A stretch of DNA of 64,000 nt. It comes from Kribbella sp. VKM Ac-2569. Lineage in GTDB: Bacteria > Actinomycetota > Actinomycetes > Propionibacteriales > Kribbellaceae. How positions within the stretch are numbered: the stretch's first letter is position 1; each line of letters begins with the position of its first letter. The stretch is taken from assembly GCF_004216905.1 (NCBI RefSeq), contig NZ_SGXJ01000006.1, forward strand, positions 310,001 through 374,000. The letters are read 5' to 3'. The notes beneath the pieces are model-generated. The model was not told where the DNA came from and did no database searches. It saw only the letters and a list, made by a program, of their open reading frames with translations. The translations under genes and the position numbers were made by a program. This document shows, piece after piece, positions 42,167-50,752 of the stretch.

Positions 42167-42762
42167 CCCACCAGGGTGGCGTAGGCCGCCGGGTCGGCGC
42201 GGTGGAACACGCCCTCGTACGCCTCCCGCTTCCGCTCGTCCGCGAGCTCGAGCCGCTCCATCACGGCCCGCGCGAACTGCACCGGCGAGTCCGGTCCGGC
42301 CGTGATCAGATCCCGGTCGACGACCGCGCGTGCATCGACGTACCGCTCCGAACCCTGATACCCGGTCGCCTGCAGGTACTCCTTGGCCGCGCTCGTGTGC
42401 TTCCGCTCATCGAGCAGCCCCGCGCGAGCCAGCCCGGCCGTCGCTCCACAGATCGCCGCAACCGGTACGCCGGCATCGAGGAACTGCCCCGCGAGCTTCG
42501 CGAACGCCTCGCCACCACCCACGTCCCACTGCCCCGACCCGGCAAGCACGAGCAGATCCCCCGCATCAGGCGTCACGTCCGCGATCGTCACATCCGGCAC
42601 GACCCGCATCCCACCCATGGTCACCACCGACTCCAACGTCTCACCAACCGTCACCACACTCCACGGCACCCCGGTGAACCGCCCAGTCCGCAACTCCACC
42701 ACCAAATGCCCAATCTCCCAGTCCGCCAACGTCTCGTACACCGCCACATATGCCGTATTCAT
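42163..42762 (-). CDS. DJ-1/PfpI-family protein
   Basis: A 199-residue class I glutamine-amidotransferase-like protein. VAVYETLADWEIGHL opens the fold, and PVAAICGATAGLARAGLLDE (about residues 98-117) contains the nucleophile-elbow cysteine in ICGAT, followed by KHTSA, a usual DJ-1/PfpI sequence. Members act as glyoxalases, chaperones or hydrolases, often under stress regulators. ATG 42762 is preferred; ATG 42771 is possible and lies within an operator. It is first in an operon with the MarR gene. Confidence 0.88.
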   Translation of the reverse strand: MNTAYVAVYETLADWEIGHLVVELRTGRFTGVPWSVVTVGETLESVVTMGGMRVVPDVTIADVTPDAGDLLVLAGSGQWDVGGGEAFAKLAGQFLDAGVPVAAICGATAGLARAGLLDERKHTSAAKEYLQATGYQGSERYVDARAVVDRDLITAGPDSPVQFARAVMERLELADERKREAYEGVFHRADPAAYATLVG

Positions 42763-42763
42763 A

Positions 42764-42796
42764 GACAACATGCTGTCATAACGACAACATGTTGTC
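42764..42796. promoter_or_regulatory. Twin MarR operators upstream of DJ-1
   Basis: A perfect 14-bp palindrome, GACAACATGTTGTC (42783-42796), and a one-mismatch copy, GACAACATGCTGTC (42764-42777), lie 19 bp apart. The second abuts the DJ-1 start codon. The minus-strand reading extends the outer site to a TTGACA -35 match. The coupled MarR product is the likely binder. Confidence 0.8.
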
Positions 42797-42974
42797 AATA
42801 GAGTACGCCGCCCCGGAACCCGGCCAGTTGGACCACTTTGAGCACGGATCAACCAAAAATCGGCACTCAAAACGGTTGAACCGTGCCCAAGGTCGCGGCG
42901 CAGCCGGTCGACGCAGCTGCGGCGCCCAAGGCGCAGTACATGACGGACCGTTGCCGGGCGCACGACACGTCGTA

Positions 42975-44147
42975 TTACGACGCCACGAGGCGGTCGGATG
43001 GTTTGAGTTTGAGGAGGATGAGGCCGGCTAGGGCTGTTGCGGTGGCGGCGAGGGTTAGGGCTTGGTGGATGGTGAGGGTGGCCAGGAGGTTTGTCGAGGC
43101 GATCAGGGGGACGGTTTGGGCTAGGGAGAGGAGGGATTGGAGGCGGGTCAGGTGGGATCTTGGTGTGCTGCGGACGAAGAGGGGTGCTAGGTGTGAGGTG
43201 AAGAGGCCGATGCCTATGCCTTGGGCGAGGGTTGCGCCGATCGCGGTGGGGACCGATGGGGCTAGGGCGAGGGCTGCGATGCCGAGCGCGGCGAGTAGGC
43301 AGCCGAGGCCTCCGGTTAGTTCGGCTCGGGTGAAGGTGCCGAAGCGTGCGACGAGGACCGTTACTAGCAGTCCGCCGGCGATGTTCCCGGCCACCACGAG
43401 GCCGGCCTGACCGGCGGTCCAGCCTTGTGAGCGGGCGAGTAGGGGGACGCAGAGGGACGTGACCGGTAGTACGAAGGCTGCGACGAGGGCGACGACCGCG
43501 AGGATCATTCGTAGTACGGGATCGCCGACGGCTATCCGGAGTCCGTCCACGGCATCACGGATGACTGACGGGCGGTCGCGTTGCGGTGTCACGTCGTACG
43601 GCGGTCTGAGCATGAGGAGGACCACGAACTGGACGGCGAACGTCAGGCCGTCGAGCATGAGCGCCCCGACCAGGCCGACCGTCGCTACGAGCAGGCCGCT
43701 GATCGGTCCGCCGGCGAGGGTGATGAGCTGGGTGGCCGACGTACGCAACGCCATTGCCCTGGGCAACTGATCGTCGGGCACGAACAGCCGCGGAAGTGCA
43801 CCGGCGGCAGGCAGCGCGAAGGCGTCTACGGTGCCGACGACGACCGACGTGGTCAGCAGTAGCCCGGCCGAGACTCCGCGGATCCCGACAGCGACGGCGA
43901 GCAGGAAGCAGCACATGCCGACGATCGCTGTGCAGGCGAGGAGGAGGCGGCGTGGACCGATGCGGTCACCTAGTACGCCGCCGAGCAGCAGGAGTACGGC
44001 GCGGGGCAGGGTGAATCCGGTCAGCACCAGCGCGGCGACCCGCGGGCCGATGCCCGTCGCGGCCCAGCCGAGTGCGAAGAACAGCGCGGTGTCGCCGAGA
44101 ACCGAGAGTGTCGAACCTGCCAGCCAGCCGTAGTAGGACCGGTTCAC
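42975..44147 (-). CDS. MFS exporter
   Basis: A 390-residue major facilitator with about 12 membrane segments. GGVLGDRIGPRRLLLACTAI (about residues 56-75) is the loop 2-3 motif A. Overall similarity is to the drug-export-like MFS group (Bcr/MdtL/enterobactin-exporter type). GTG 44147 overlaps the stop of the MerR-clamp gene as GTGA, so regulator and transporter are coupled. Its 3' half (43000-43400) has somewhat lower GC and many TAG-rich trinucleotides in the antisense strand, unlike neighbours. Substrate unknown. Confidence 0.88.
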   Translation of the reverse strand: MNRSYYGWLAGSTLSVLGDTALFFALGWAATGIGPRVAALVLTGFTLPRAVLLLLGGVLGDRIGPRRLLLACTAIVGMCCFLLAVAVGIRGVSAGLLLTTSVVVGTVDAFALPAAGALPRLFVPDDQLPRAMALRTSATQLITLAGGPISGLLVATVGLVGALMLDGLTFAVQFVVLLMLRPPYDVTPQRDRPSVIRDAVDGLRIAVGDPVLRMILAVVALVAAFVLPVTSLCVPLLARSQGWTAGQAGLVVAGNIAGGLLVTVLVARFGTFTRAELTGGLGCLLAALGIAALALAPSVPTAIGATLAQGIGIGLFTSHLAPLFVRSTPRSHLTRLQSLLSLAQTVPLIASTNLLATLTIHQALTLAATATALAGLILLKLKPSDRLVAS

Positions 44148-45166
44148 CCGTCCAGCCGGACGGGCATGACGAGGGTGGTGAACGTGCCCTGATCGGCCGA
44201 CCGTACGACGACCGGTCGCGCTGGCTCACAGATCTCGAGTAGCACGTCCGGCCCGACACTCGCCTCGAGCGCGGCCGCCAGCAGGCTCGCGGTGAATCCG
44301 ATCCGCACCGACCCGGTCCCGATCACGTCGAGCTTCACCTCGTCGCCGATCCGCAGACTCTGCTGATCGATGTCAAAGGCAACGAAATCTCGCCCGGCGA
44401 GCACGTCCAGCAAACCCAGGCGATCGACCACCACCCGGCACGCCGGCGGTGTCAGCCCGTCGAGGATCTGGCCGTACGCCGGATACTCCGCGTCAACTGT
44501 CTGCAGTTCACGCGACTCGTCGCCCCGCACCAGCGCCAGACCGCCGTTCACCTCCACCCGTACGACGTCTCCCGCCGCAGCCCACCGACTCACCTCAGCC
44601 AACTCGTGGGCCCGCACCAGCACCCGCGCCGGCACCCCGTCAAACTCCACGGGCCGCACGGTCCGCACAGCCAGCCGATACCGATCCGTCGCAACGAAGG
44701 TGACCTCATCCGGCCCCAGCTCAACAAGCACACAGCTCAACACCAGCCCCAGGTCGTCCTCACCCGGTGGGGCTGCGGTGGGGGCTACCTGGCGGATGGC
44801 GCTGGCTAGTTCTGGGCCGCCGAGGACGGCTGTTGTTTGCTGGGAGAGCAGTTGGGTGAGGAGGCGGGTTGCGGCTGTGCGGGTGGCGGTGGACTTGGCT
44901 TCCAGGGTGCGGAGGTGGGCGCGGACCAGGTCGGCTACCTCCGAAGCAGACGCATCCAGGGCGAGGCGGACGTCGGGGAGTGGGAGGTCGATCTCGCGCA
45001 GGTCGCGGAGCAACTGAGCCCGGGGTTGTTGCGATCTGTCGTAGTACCGGTAGCCGTTCGTCGCGTCGACCTCGGCGGGTGGGAGCAGACCGCAGTCGTC
45101 GTAGAACCGCAGCGCGCTCGGCGCCAGTCCCACCAGCCGTGCGAACTCACTGATCGTCAGCCTCAT
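44144..45166 (-). CDS. MerR regulator fused to DNA sliding-clamp-like domains
   Basis: A 340-residue protein with an unusual fusion. Residues 1-110 are a MerR unit: TISEFARLVGLAPSALRFYD, then NGYRYYDRSQ and a dimerisation helix. From about 120 the sequence follows the DNA polymerase III beta subunit (DnaN): FVATDRYRLAVRTV (about 154-167) is the clamp's domain-2 hallmark, and the C-terminus ends TTLVMPVRLDG, the domain-3 ending. About two of three clamp domains are present. ATG 45166 follows GAAGG. It is coupled by GTGA to an MFS exporter, its likely target. Such fusions exist in some Actinobacteria; what the clamp part binds is unknown. Confidence 0.85.
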   Translation of the reverse strand: MRLTISEFARLVGLAPSALRFYDDCGLLPPAEVDATNGYRYYDRSQQPRAQLLRDLREIDLPLPDVRLALDASASEVADLVRAHLRTLEAKSTATRTAATRLLTQLLSQQTTAVLGGPELASAIRQVAPTAAPPGEDDLGLVLSCVLVELGPDEVTFVATDRYRLAVRTVRPVEFDGVPARVLVRAHELAEVSRWAAAGDVVRVEVNGGLALVRGDESRELQTVDAEYPAYGQILDGLTPPACRVVVDRLGLLDVLAGRDFVAFDIDQQSLRIGDEVKLDVIGTGSVRIGFTASLLAAALEASVGPDVLLEICEPARPVVVRSADQGTFTTLVMPVRLDG

Positions 45167-45200
45167 GGGCCCGACCTTCATCCCTGCACCAACTCGAAGG

Positions 45201-45719
45201 TCAACTCCGGAACCGGCCCCACAGGCTGAGGGTCTTGCCGAAGCGTTCCCCGCGGATCCAGTCCAGGATGCTCTTCGCGACCCGCTCCGGAGAGACATCC
45301 CCGCGCACCGACCGCGGCACGAGCTTGCGGATCTCGGCCGCGTCCGCGAGCGCCTCGTCGATCTGGGACTCCGGCCAGCCACGTCGCGCCAGCCGCTTCC
45401 GGCGTACGGCGTCCGGGCAGTCCAGGTGCAGCCACCGGCCCTCGGGCAGCTCGGCGGGCTGCGCCGGGGACAGCAGCAGGACCGGTATGCCGGAGCGCCG
45501 GATCAGCTCGGTGATCCGCAGCCACAGCGCGTTGTACGCCGGCCAGATCGGTGCCGCCATCGGACTCGCGATGTCGAGCCCGAGCAGCCGGCCGTTGTCG
45601 TCCAGCAGCTCGTCCATGTCCATCACGACCAGGTTCCCAGGACTGAGCCGAACCAGCTCCGGCACGACCGTCGACTTCCCTGATCCGGGCGCCCCCGTCA
45701 CCACGAACAACCTCGTCAT
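45201..45719 (-). CDS. P-loop nucleotide-kinase-like protein
   Basis: A 172-residue soluble NTPase. FVVTGAPGSGKSTVVPELVR (about residues 5-24) is Walker A. VVMDMDELLDDNGRLLG is a likely metal and base region, DCPDAVRRKRLARRGW resembles a lid, and VSPERVAKSILDWIRG closes the fold. It looks like a small-molecule kinase of the AAA_33 type; substrate is unknown. It lies 16 nt after AnmK, probably in one operon, and may act on sugars or nucleotides from wall recycling, though that is a guess. Confidence 0.75.
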   Translation of the reverse strand: MTRLFVVTGAPGSGKSTVVPELVRLSPGNLVVMDMDELLDDNGRLLGLDIASPMAAPIWPAYNALWLRITELIRRSGIPVLLLSPAQPAELPEGRWLHLDCPDAVRRKRLARRGWPESQIDEALADAAEIRKLVPRSVRGDVSPERVAKSILDWIRGERFGKTLSLWGRFRS

Positions 45720-45735
45720 AGGGACTAGTGTGCGG

Positions 45736-46887
45736 TCACTCGATCAGGAGGCGCATGGGTGGTCGTGCCTCGCCCGAGATCGTCGGGAGTCCGCTCAGGC
45801 CGGGGGTGACCGAGCCGAGGACGCTCGAGTGCCCGGCGCCGGTGCAGCTCGGCACTGTTCCCCCGAGTCCGTGCACGGTGAGGAATCCGAGTACGGCGAA
45901 TGCGTACGCCTCCTTCGCCGCCGACGGTATCCCCAGCTCGTCGGTGGTCCGGACCGGAATGTCCAACTCGTCCGCCAGCAGATGCATCAGCGCCGGGTTC
46001 TGGATCCCGCCACCTGACGCGACCACCTCGGTCCCGCCGTACCGCCGTACCGCGTCGGCAACGGTCCGCGCCGTCAGCGTGGTCACCGTCGCGACCAGAT
46101 CCTCCGCCGGGATCACCGGCAGGCCCTGCATCGCCTGGGCCAGGTACGCGAGGTTGAACAGCTCCTTTCCCGTCGACTTCGGCGCCGGCCGCGCGTAGTA
46201 CGGCTCGGCCAGCAACCGCCCGAGCAGCTCCTCGTGCACCTGCCCGCGCGCCGCCATCACCCCGTCCGCGTCGAACGGCCGCCCGGTCAGCTCCGCCACG
46301 ACCGCATCGATCAGCGCATTCGCCGGACCGGTGTCGAAGGCCACCGGTTCGCCCTGGACGACGGTGATGTTCGCGATCCCGCCGAGATTCAGCGCCACCG
46401 GTACGCCGGGACGCCCGCGCAACCACAGCACGTCGAGGATGCTGACCAGCGGCGCCCCCTGCCCGCCTGCAGCGACGTCCCGCGACCGCAGGTCCGACAC
46501 CACCGGTACGCCGGTCGCCTCCGCGATCCAGGCCGGCTGCCCGAGCTGCAGCGTCCCGCGCACCGCCCCGTTGTCGACCCAGTGGAACACCGTCTGCCCG
46601 TGCGACACGATCAGGTCCGCGTACCCACCGCAGAGCTGCTCGACCGCCTGCAGCGCCACCGCCGCGAACGACTGCCCGATCCCGGTGTCGAGCTTGCACA
46701 CCTGCTCGACCGAAGTAGACGCCGGCGGCAACGACGCCGCGACGGCCGCCCGCAGCTCGTCCGGGTACGGCTGACTCAGCATCCCCAGCGGCGTCAGCAC
46801 CAGCTGATCGCCGTCCAGCCGCAGGTCCGCAGCTGCGGCGTCGATCGCGTCGTACGACGTCCCGGACATCAATCCGATGACTCGCAT
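45736..46887 (-). CDS. anmK: Anhydro-N-acetylmuramic acid kinase
   Basis: A 383-residue ASKHA-fold kinase that opens and phosphorylates 1,6-anhydro-MurNAc to MurNAc-6-phosphate in peptidoglycan recycling. Family landmarks are IGLMSGTSYDAIDAA (residues 4-18), DLIVSHGQTVFHWVDNG (about 91-107), LNLGGIANITVV (about 166-177) and VVASGGGIQNPALM near 307. ATG 46887 is 1 nt after the upstream transporter's stop, implying coupling. The MHS transporter may bring in the substrate or a related compound. Confidence 0.95.
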   Translation of the reverse strand: MRVIGLMSGTSYDAIDAAAADLRLDGDQLVLTPLGMLSQPYPDELRAAVAASLPPASTSVEQVCKLDTGIGQSFAAVALQAVEQLCGGYADLIVSHGQTVFHWVDNGAVRGTLQLGQPAWIAEATGVPVVSDLRSRDVAAGGQGAPLVSILDVLWLRGRPGVPVALNLGGIANITVVQGEPVAFDTGPANALIDAVVAELTGRPFDADGVMAARGQVHEELLGRLLAEPYYARPAPKSTGKELFNLAYLAQAMQGLPVIPAEDLVATVTTLTARTVADAVRRYGGTEVVASGGGIQNPALMHLLADELDIPVRTTDELGIPSAAKEAYAFAVLGFLTVHGLGGTVPSCTGAGHSSVLGSVTPGLSGLPTISGEARPPMRLLIE

Positions 46888-46888
46888 G

Positions 46889-48166
46889 TCAGTCCCGCAG
46901 CTCCCGTCGGTAGTCGTCGCCTCGCAGTGTGAGCAATGCGATCACACTGACCGCACAGGTGACCACCACGTACCAGGCCGGAATGTCGACGTTCTTCGTC
47001 CGCTTGATCAACTCGGTGATGATCAGCCCGGCCGATCCCGAGAAGACCGCGTTCGACAGCGAGTACGCCAGCCCGAGCCCGGTGTAGCGCGCCCGGGTCG
47101 GGAACATCTCCGCCAGCATCGCCGGCCCGGGTCCCGCCATCAGCCCGACGACGAGGCCGGCGACGAACACCGCGATCCCCTTGGCGGCGTTCCCCGACTC
47201 CTTGTCCTGCAGCACGTTCATCAAGGGGAACGCCAGGACGACGACCAGCGCCGCGCCGGCCACCATCACCGGCCGCCGCCCGATCCGGTCGCTCAACCAC
47301 CCGGCCGGGAGGATCGAGACCGCGAACCCGGTGTTCGCGAGCACGGTCGCGACCAAGGCCTGCTGGAACGTCGCGTTCAGGGTCGCCTGCAGGTACGACG
47401 GCATCACCACGAGGAACGTGTATCCGGCCGCGGACCAGCCCATCAGCCGGCCGATGCCGAGCGCGATCGCCTTGGCCACCGCACCGGCCGGGGCGGGGCG
47501 CGGCTCCTCCTGGACGCGCGCGAAGCTCGGCGTCTCATCCAGTTTGAGCCGCAGCCACAGCGCGACCAGACCGAGCGGCAGCGCCACCAGGAACGGCACC
47601 CGCCAGCCCCAGTCCGACAACGCCTCCTTGCTCAACGTGGTCGCGAGAATCGCCGCGAGTCCGGCTCCCGCGAGCAGGCCGAGTGCGACCGTGAACGACT
47701 GCCAGGCGCCGTACAGGCCGCGCTTCGTCCGGGGCGCGAACTCGGTCATGATCGACACCGCGCCGCCGAACTCACCACCCGCCGACAGCCCTTGCAGCGC
47801 CCGCACCAGCGTCAGTAACCACGGTGCAGCCGCGCCGACACTCGCGTATGTGGGCAGCAGACCGATCAGCGTGGTCGACAACGTCATCAGCAGCAGCACG
47901 AGGATCAGCGTCGGCCGCCGTCCGATCCGGTCACCGACCCGGCCGAAGATCGCGGCGCCGATCGGGCGGAAGAAGAACGCCAGCGCGAACGAGGCGTACG
48001 TCTTGATCAGGCTCTCCGCGTCGCTGGTCGCCGTACTGCTGAAGAAGTTCGCCGCGATCACGGTGGCGAAGAAGCCGTAGGCGCCGAACTCGTACCACTC
48101 GACGAAGTTGCCGACCGTCCCGGCCAGCAACGACCGCCGCGTCCTGACGTCGGTCGAGACACTCAT
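46889..48166 (-). CDS. MHS-family (MFS) transporter
   Basis: A 425-residue metabolite:H+ symporter of the MFS. GNFVEWYEFGAYGFFATVIA (about residues 18-37) is the typical MHS opening. FGRVGDRIGRRPTLILVLLL (about 75-94) is motif A and RALQGLSAGGEFGGAVSIMT (about 128-147) the next motif. About 12 segments are expected. Relatives move citrate, shikimate, ketoglutarate or betaines. ATG 48166 follows AGAGAGGG; a 12-residue longer start is less likely. It leads the anmK operon, which suggests, without proof, a cell-wall sugar or amino acid substrate. Confidence 0.9.
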   Translation of the reverse strand: MSVSTDVRTRRSLLAGTVGNFVEWYEFGAYGFFATVIAANFFSSTATSDAESLIKTYASFALAFFFRPIGAAIFGRVGDRIGRRPTLILVLLLMTLSTTLIGLLPTYASVGAAAPWLLTLVRALQGLSAGGEFGGAVSIMTEFAPRTKRGLYGAWQSFTVALGLLAGAGLAAILATTLSKEALSDWGWRVPFLVALPLGLVALWLRLKLDETPSFARVQEEPRPAPAGAVAKAIALGIGRLMGWSAAGYTFLVVMPSYLQATLNATFQQALVATVLANTGFAVSILPAGWLSDRIGRRPVMVAGAALVVVLAFPLMNVLQDKESGNAAKGIAVFVAGLVVGLMAGPGPAMLAEMFPTRARYTGLGLAYSLSNAVFSGSAGLIITELIKRTKNVDIPAWYVVVTCAVSVIALLTLRGDDYRRELRD

Positions 48167-48298
48167 CCGAACCCTCTCTCGTAACTTTCTCCCGCCCGCC
48201 ACGACTATCTTGGTCTATCTTTTCCTGATCCCGCGACCCCAGATGCAACCATCCGGCGCCGGTCGGTGTTTTCCTGCGTAGCAGAGGAGGGTGGGTGG

Positions 48299-48805
48299 AT
48301 GGCCACACGCGGGGATGACTTCGACGACTTCGTCCGCGGCAGCGCGACCCGGCTGCTGCGGACGGCGGTACTGCTCACCGGCGACCGCGGTGCCGGCGAG
48401 GACCTGGTGCAGGAGACGTACGAACGGATCTATGTCCACTGGCCGCGGATCCGGACCGGCGCCCCCGAGGCGTACGCCCGGAAGACCCTGACCAACCTGG
48501 TCGCCAACCGCTGGCGCACCCGGCTGCGCCGACCGGCCGAAGTGACGCTGGCGGAGAACCACGACGAACCGACGCAGGACGATTCCGAGGCGTACGCCGT
48601 CCGCCAGGAACTGCTGCGCGCACTCCAGGACCTCCCGCCCCGGCAGCGCGCCACCATCGTGCTCCGGTACTACGAGGACCTGACCGAGGCGCAGACCGCC
48701 GAGGTCCTCGGCTGCTCCGTCGGCACCGTGAAGAGCCAGGCCTCGCGCGCCCTGGACCGGCTCCGACTGATCACCGAACCCGCGATCCTGGAGGGACTGC
48801 GATGA
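48299..48805 (+). CDS. ECF sigma factor, SigE family
   Basis: A 168-residue group 4 sigma factor. DDFDDFVRGSATRLLRTAVL (about residues 6-25) begins region 2, and AGEDLVQETYERIYVHWPRI contains the -10 recognition helix. LPPRQRATIVLRYYEDLTEA (about 113-132) and VGTVKSQASRALDRLR form region 4. It belongs to the SigE-type actinobacterial ECFs. ATG 48299 follows GGAGGGTGG. Its stop overlaps the next gene as ATGA, the usual link to an anti-sigma partner. Confidence 0.93.
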   Translation: MATRGDDFDDFVRGSATRLLRTAVLLTGDRGAGEDLVQETYERIYVHWPRIRTGAPEAYARKTLTNLVANRWRTRLRRPAEVTLAENHDEPTQDDSEAYAVRQELLRALQDLPPRQRATIVLRYYEDLTEAQTAEVLGCSVGTVKSQASRALDRLRLITEPAILEGLR

Positions 48806-49650
48806 CCGAGACCCAGCTGAAACAGCGCCTGAGCGCCGGTGTCAAGGACATCGACGCCCCGTCCGACCTCCTCGACCGCGCCCGCCTCGGCGGCGCCCGC
48901 CGCTTGCGCCGGCGCCGGTTCACCGCAGTCGCCGCGGCCTCGCTGGCCGTCGCTGCGATCGCCGGTGCAACCTTCGCCGTACCGGCTGTTCGCGACCGCG
49001 CCGACCAGGCCCAGGTGGCCACGCCCACGCCGTGGACGGATCCGATCACGCCGAACCCACTCGACCGCTACGCGCTCTTGATGACCGGGGAGACCGGGGG
49101 CGACCTTGCCGGGGACAGCGCCTATCTGGCTCAGGTTCTCGCGACCTGGCACGACACGCAGCGCAAGGATCGCGGCAAGCTGATCGACCCCGTCGCCGGA
49201 GACGTGTGGGCCAACCTGCGCGGCGAACCGAGGATCTATTGGGCCGGGAACACCCCCGCCGGCCGGATCGCGCTCCTGGTGCAGCACTACCAAGTGCCTC
49301 GCCCGAGCTCGAGCTCGACGATCACGCCCAAGGTGCCGCTCCCCACTGCCCGGTCCACACCCGGCGGGATCCTCACCGTTGTCGCGATGGTGCGCGACGA
49401 CAGCCAGGGCCGGCCGAAGGTCAGGGAGTTCGTGACGCCGTACGACGACCACAGCTTTCCCTACTTCACGATCCGGGACCCCGGGAAGTCCACCTTCTTC
49501 TACGTCATCGTGAGCATGGGCAAGCGGCTCGGGTGGCGGCTGTCGGATGGCACAGCCACACCGTTCGTCTTCAAGGACGGCGTCGCCGTGACGGAGTTGC
49601 CGATTGCTCTGATCAACCGGATGTACATCGATCCGCTCCCCGAGCGGTAG
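48802..49650 (+). CDS. Membrane partner of the ECF sigma factor
   Basis: A 282-residue protein with a short cytoplasmic N-terminus (about 40 residues, helical and basic), one membrane segment (FTAVAAASLAVAAIAGATFA, about residues 40-59) and a 215-residue extracellular domain. Its start overlaps the sigma stop as ATGA. Placement and topology match anti-sigma factors; the N-terminus lacks an HxxxCxxC zinc motif, so it would be a non-ZAS type. Extracellular domain unrecognised. Equally, it might be a signal-sensing target gene. Confidence 0.7.
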   Translation: MTETQLKQRLSAGVKDIDAPSDLLDRARLGGARRLRRRRFTAVAAASLAVAAIAGATFAVPAVRDRADQAQVATPTPWTDPITPNPLDRYALLMTGETGGDLAGDSAYLAQVLATWHDTQRKDRGKLIDPVAGDVWANLRGEPRIYWAGNTPAGRIALLVQHYQVPRPSSSSTITPKVPLPTARSTPGGILTVVAMVRDDSQGRPKVREFVTPYDDHSFPYFTIRDPGKSTFFYVIVSMGKRLGWRLSDGTATPFVFKDGVAVTELPIALINRMYIDPLPER

Positions 49651-49692
49651 CCTGCTCACCCCTTGACACCGGGTTGTCACCGACCGATGATC

Positions 49693-49776
49693 GGTGTCGC
49701 TATACCGGTTTATCTCCTGTCGCCGCCTTGCTGAATGCCGAGGCGGCGACGGGTACTTAACCGATATAGCGACACC
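49693..49776. repeat. 84-bp imperfect inverted repeat
   Basis: Arms of 36 bp (49693-49728 and 49741-49776) match at 30 positions around a 12-nt loop. The ends are perfect for 12 bp (GGTGTCGCTATA) and the inner 10 bp (GTCGCCGCCT) are perfect, with mismatches clustered between. It lies 43 bp after the anti-sigma-like gene and just before the GH18 gene. It may be a long hairpin terminator/leader or a small mobile repeat; its mixed AT and GC make it stand out. Confidence 0.8.
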
Positions 49777-49807
49777 GCCCATCGTTTGACGAGGAGTCGA
49801 TCAGCTC

Positions 49808-50707
49808 ATGAAGCGAAGGACCCTGTTGTCAGCCCTGGCCGTCGGGACCGCCGCGGCCGCCACCGGTGCCGCGCTGCCCGCCGAGGCCGCGGACAAGCGC
49901 CGCCCGCGGGCGAAGACCGGCCCGGTCACCGTCGCGTACATCGAGGTCAACGACCACAGCATGCTGAACGCCGGCAAGTACACGCTGGCGAACGGCGGCG
50001 CGCAGGTGATCGACGTCGCGGTGATCTTCGCGGCGAACATCAACTACGACGGCACGAAGGCGTACCTGTCCTTCAACCAGCAGGTCCAGAGCGTGCTGGA
50101 CAACGTCGCCACGCAGGTCCGCCCGCTGCAGCAGAAGGGCATCAAGGTCCTGCTCTCGATCCTCGGCAATCACCAGGGCGCCGGCTTCGCGAACTTCCCG
50201 GATCAGGCGTCCGCCGACGCCTTCGCCCAGGAACTCGCGGACGCGGTCAACCAGTACGGCCTCGACGGCATCGACTTCGACGACGAGTACGCCGAGTACG
50301 GCAACAACGGCACCGGCCAGCCCAACGACTTCTCGTTCGTCTACCTGGTCCAGGCGCTCCGCGCGAAGCTGCCGACCAAACTCATCACGCTCTACGACAT
50401 CGGCCCGGCCGCGGACCGGCTCACCTACAACGGCCAGAGCATCGTCGACACCTTCGACTACGGCTGGAACCCGTACTACGGCACCTGGGGCATCCCGTCC
50501 GCGCCGAGCGCCAAGTCGCGCGTGTCCCCAGCCGCGGTGTCGTACACCGCCACCAGTTCCTCGACCGCCGCAAGCCTCGCCCAACGCACGGTGAGCGAGG
50601 GGTACGGCGTCTTCCTCACGTACAACCTCACCGAGTCCGACACGTCGTCGTACATGACCGCCTTCACCCAGAAGCTGTACGGCAGCGCGACGGTCTACAA
50701 GCCTTAG
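49808..50707 (+). CDS. Secreted Endo H-type GH18 endo-beta-N-acetylglucosaminidase
   Basis: A 299-residue secreted enzyme. Residues 1-27 form a signal peptide (MKRRTLLSALAVGTAAAATG). The GH18 catalytic motif is GLDGIDFDDEYAEYGNNG (about residues 153-170), with the acid Glu at the end of DGxDxDxE; this form matches Endo H from Streptomyces. YGWNPYYGTWG is a further conserved segment. The enzyme cuts the chitobiose core of high-mannose N-glycans. ATG 49808 has GAGGAG about 13 nt upstream, a rather long spacing. A strong terminator follows. Confidence 0.92.
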   Translation: MKRRTLLSALAVGTAAAATGAALPAEAADKRRPRAKTGPVTVAYIEVNDHSMLNAGKYTLANGGAQVIDVAVIFAANINYDGTKAYLSFNQQVQSVLDNVATQVRPLQQKGIKVLLSILGNHQGAGFANFPDQASADAFAQELADAVNQYGLDGIDFDDEYAEYGNNGTGQPNDFSFVYLVQALRAKLPTKLITLYDIGPAADRLTYNGQSIVDTFDYGWNPYYGTWGIPSAPSAKSRVSPAAVSYTATSSSTAASLAQRTVSEGYGVFLTYNLTESDTSSYMTAFTQKLYGSATVYKP

Positions 50708-50716
50708 AAACAACGG

Positions 50717-50743
50717 GATGGCCGGCCCCCAGGGCCGGCCATC
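50717..50743. terminator. Bidirectional terminator after the GH18 gene
   Basis: A perfect 11-bp stem, GATGGCCGGCC (50717-50727) with GGCCGGCCATC (50733-50743), extendable by one more pair around a tiny loop. It lies between convergent stops at 50707 and 50753. Confidence 0.85.
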
Positions 50744-50752
50744 TCCTGGCGA

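Noticed and set aside
44144..45166. Annotating this gene as dnaN
   Set aside because: Only about two clamp domains are present and a complete MerR unit precedes them, so it is a regulator, not the replicative clamp.
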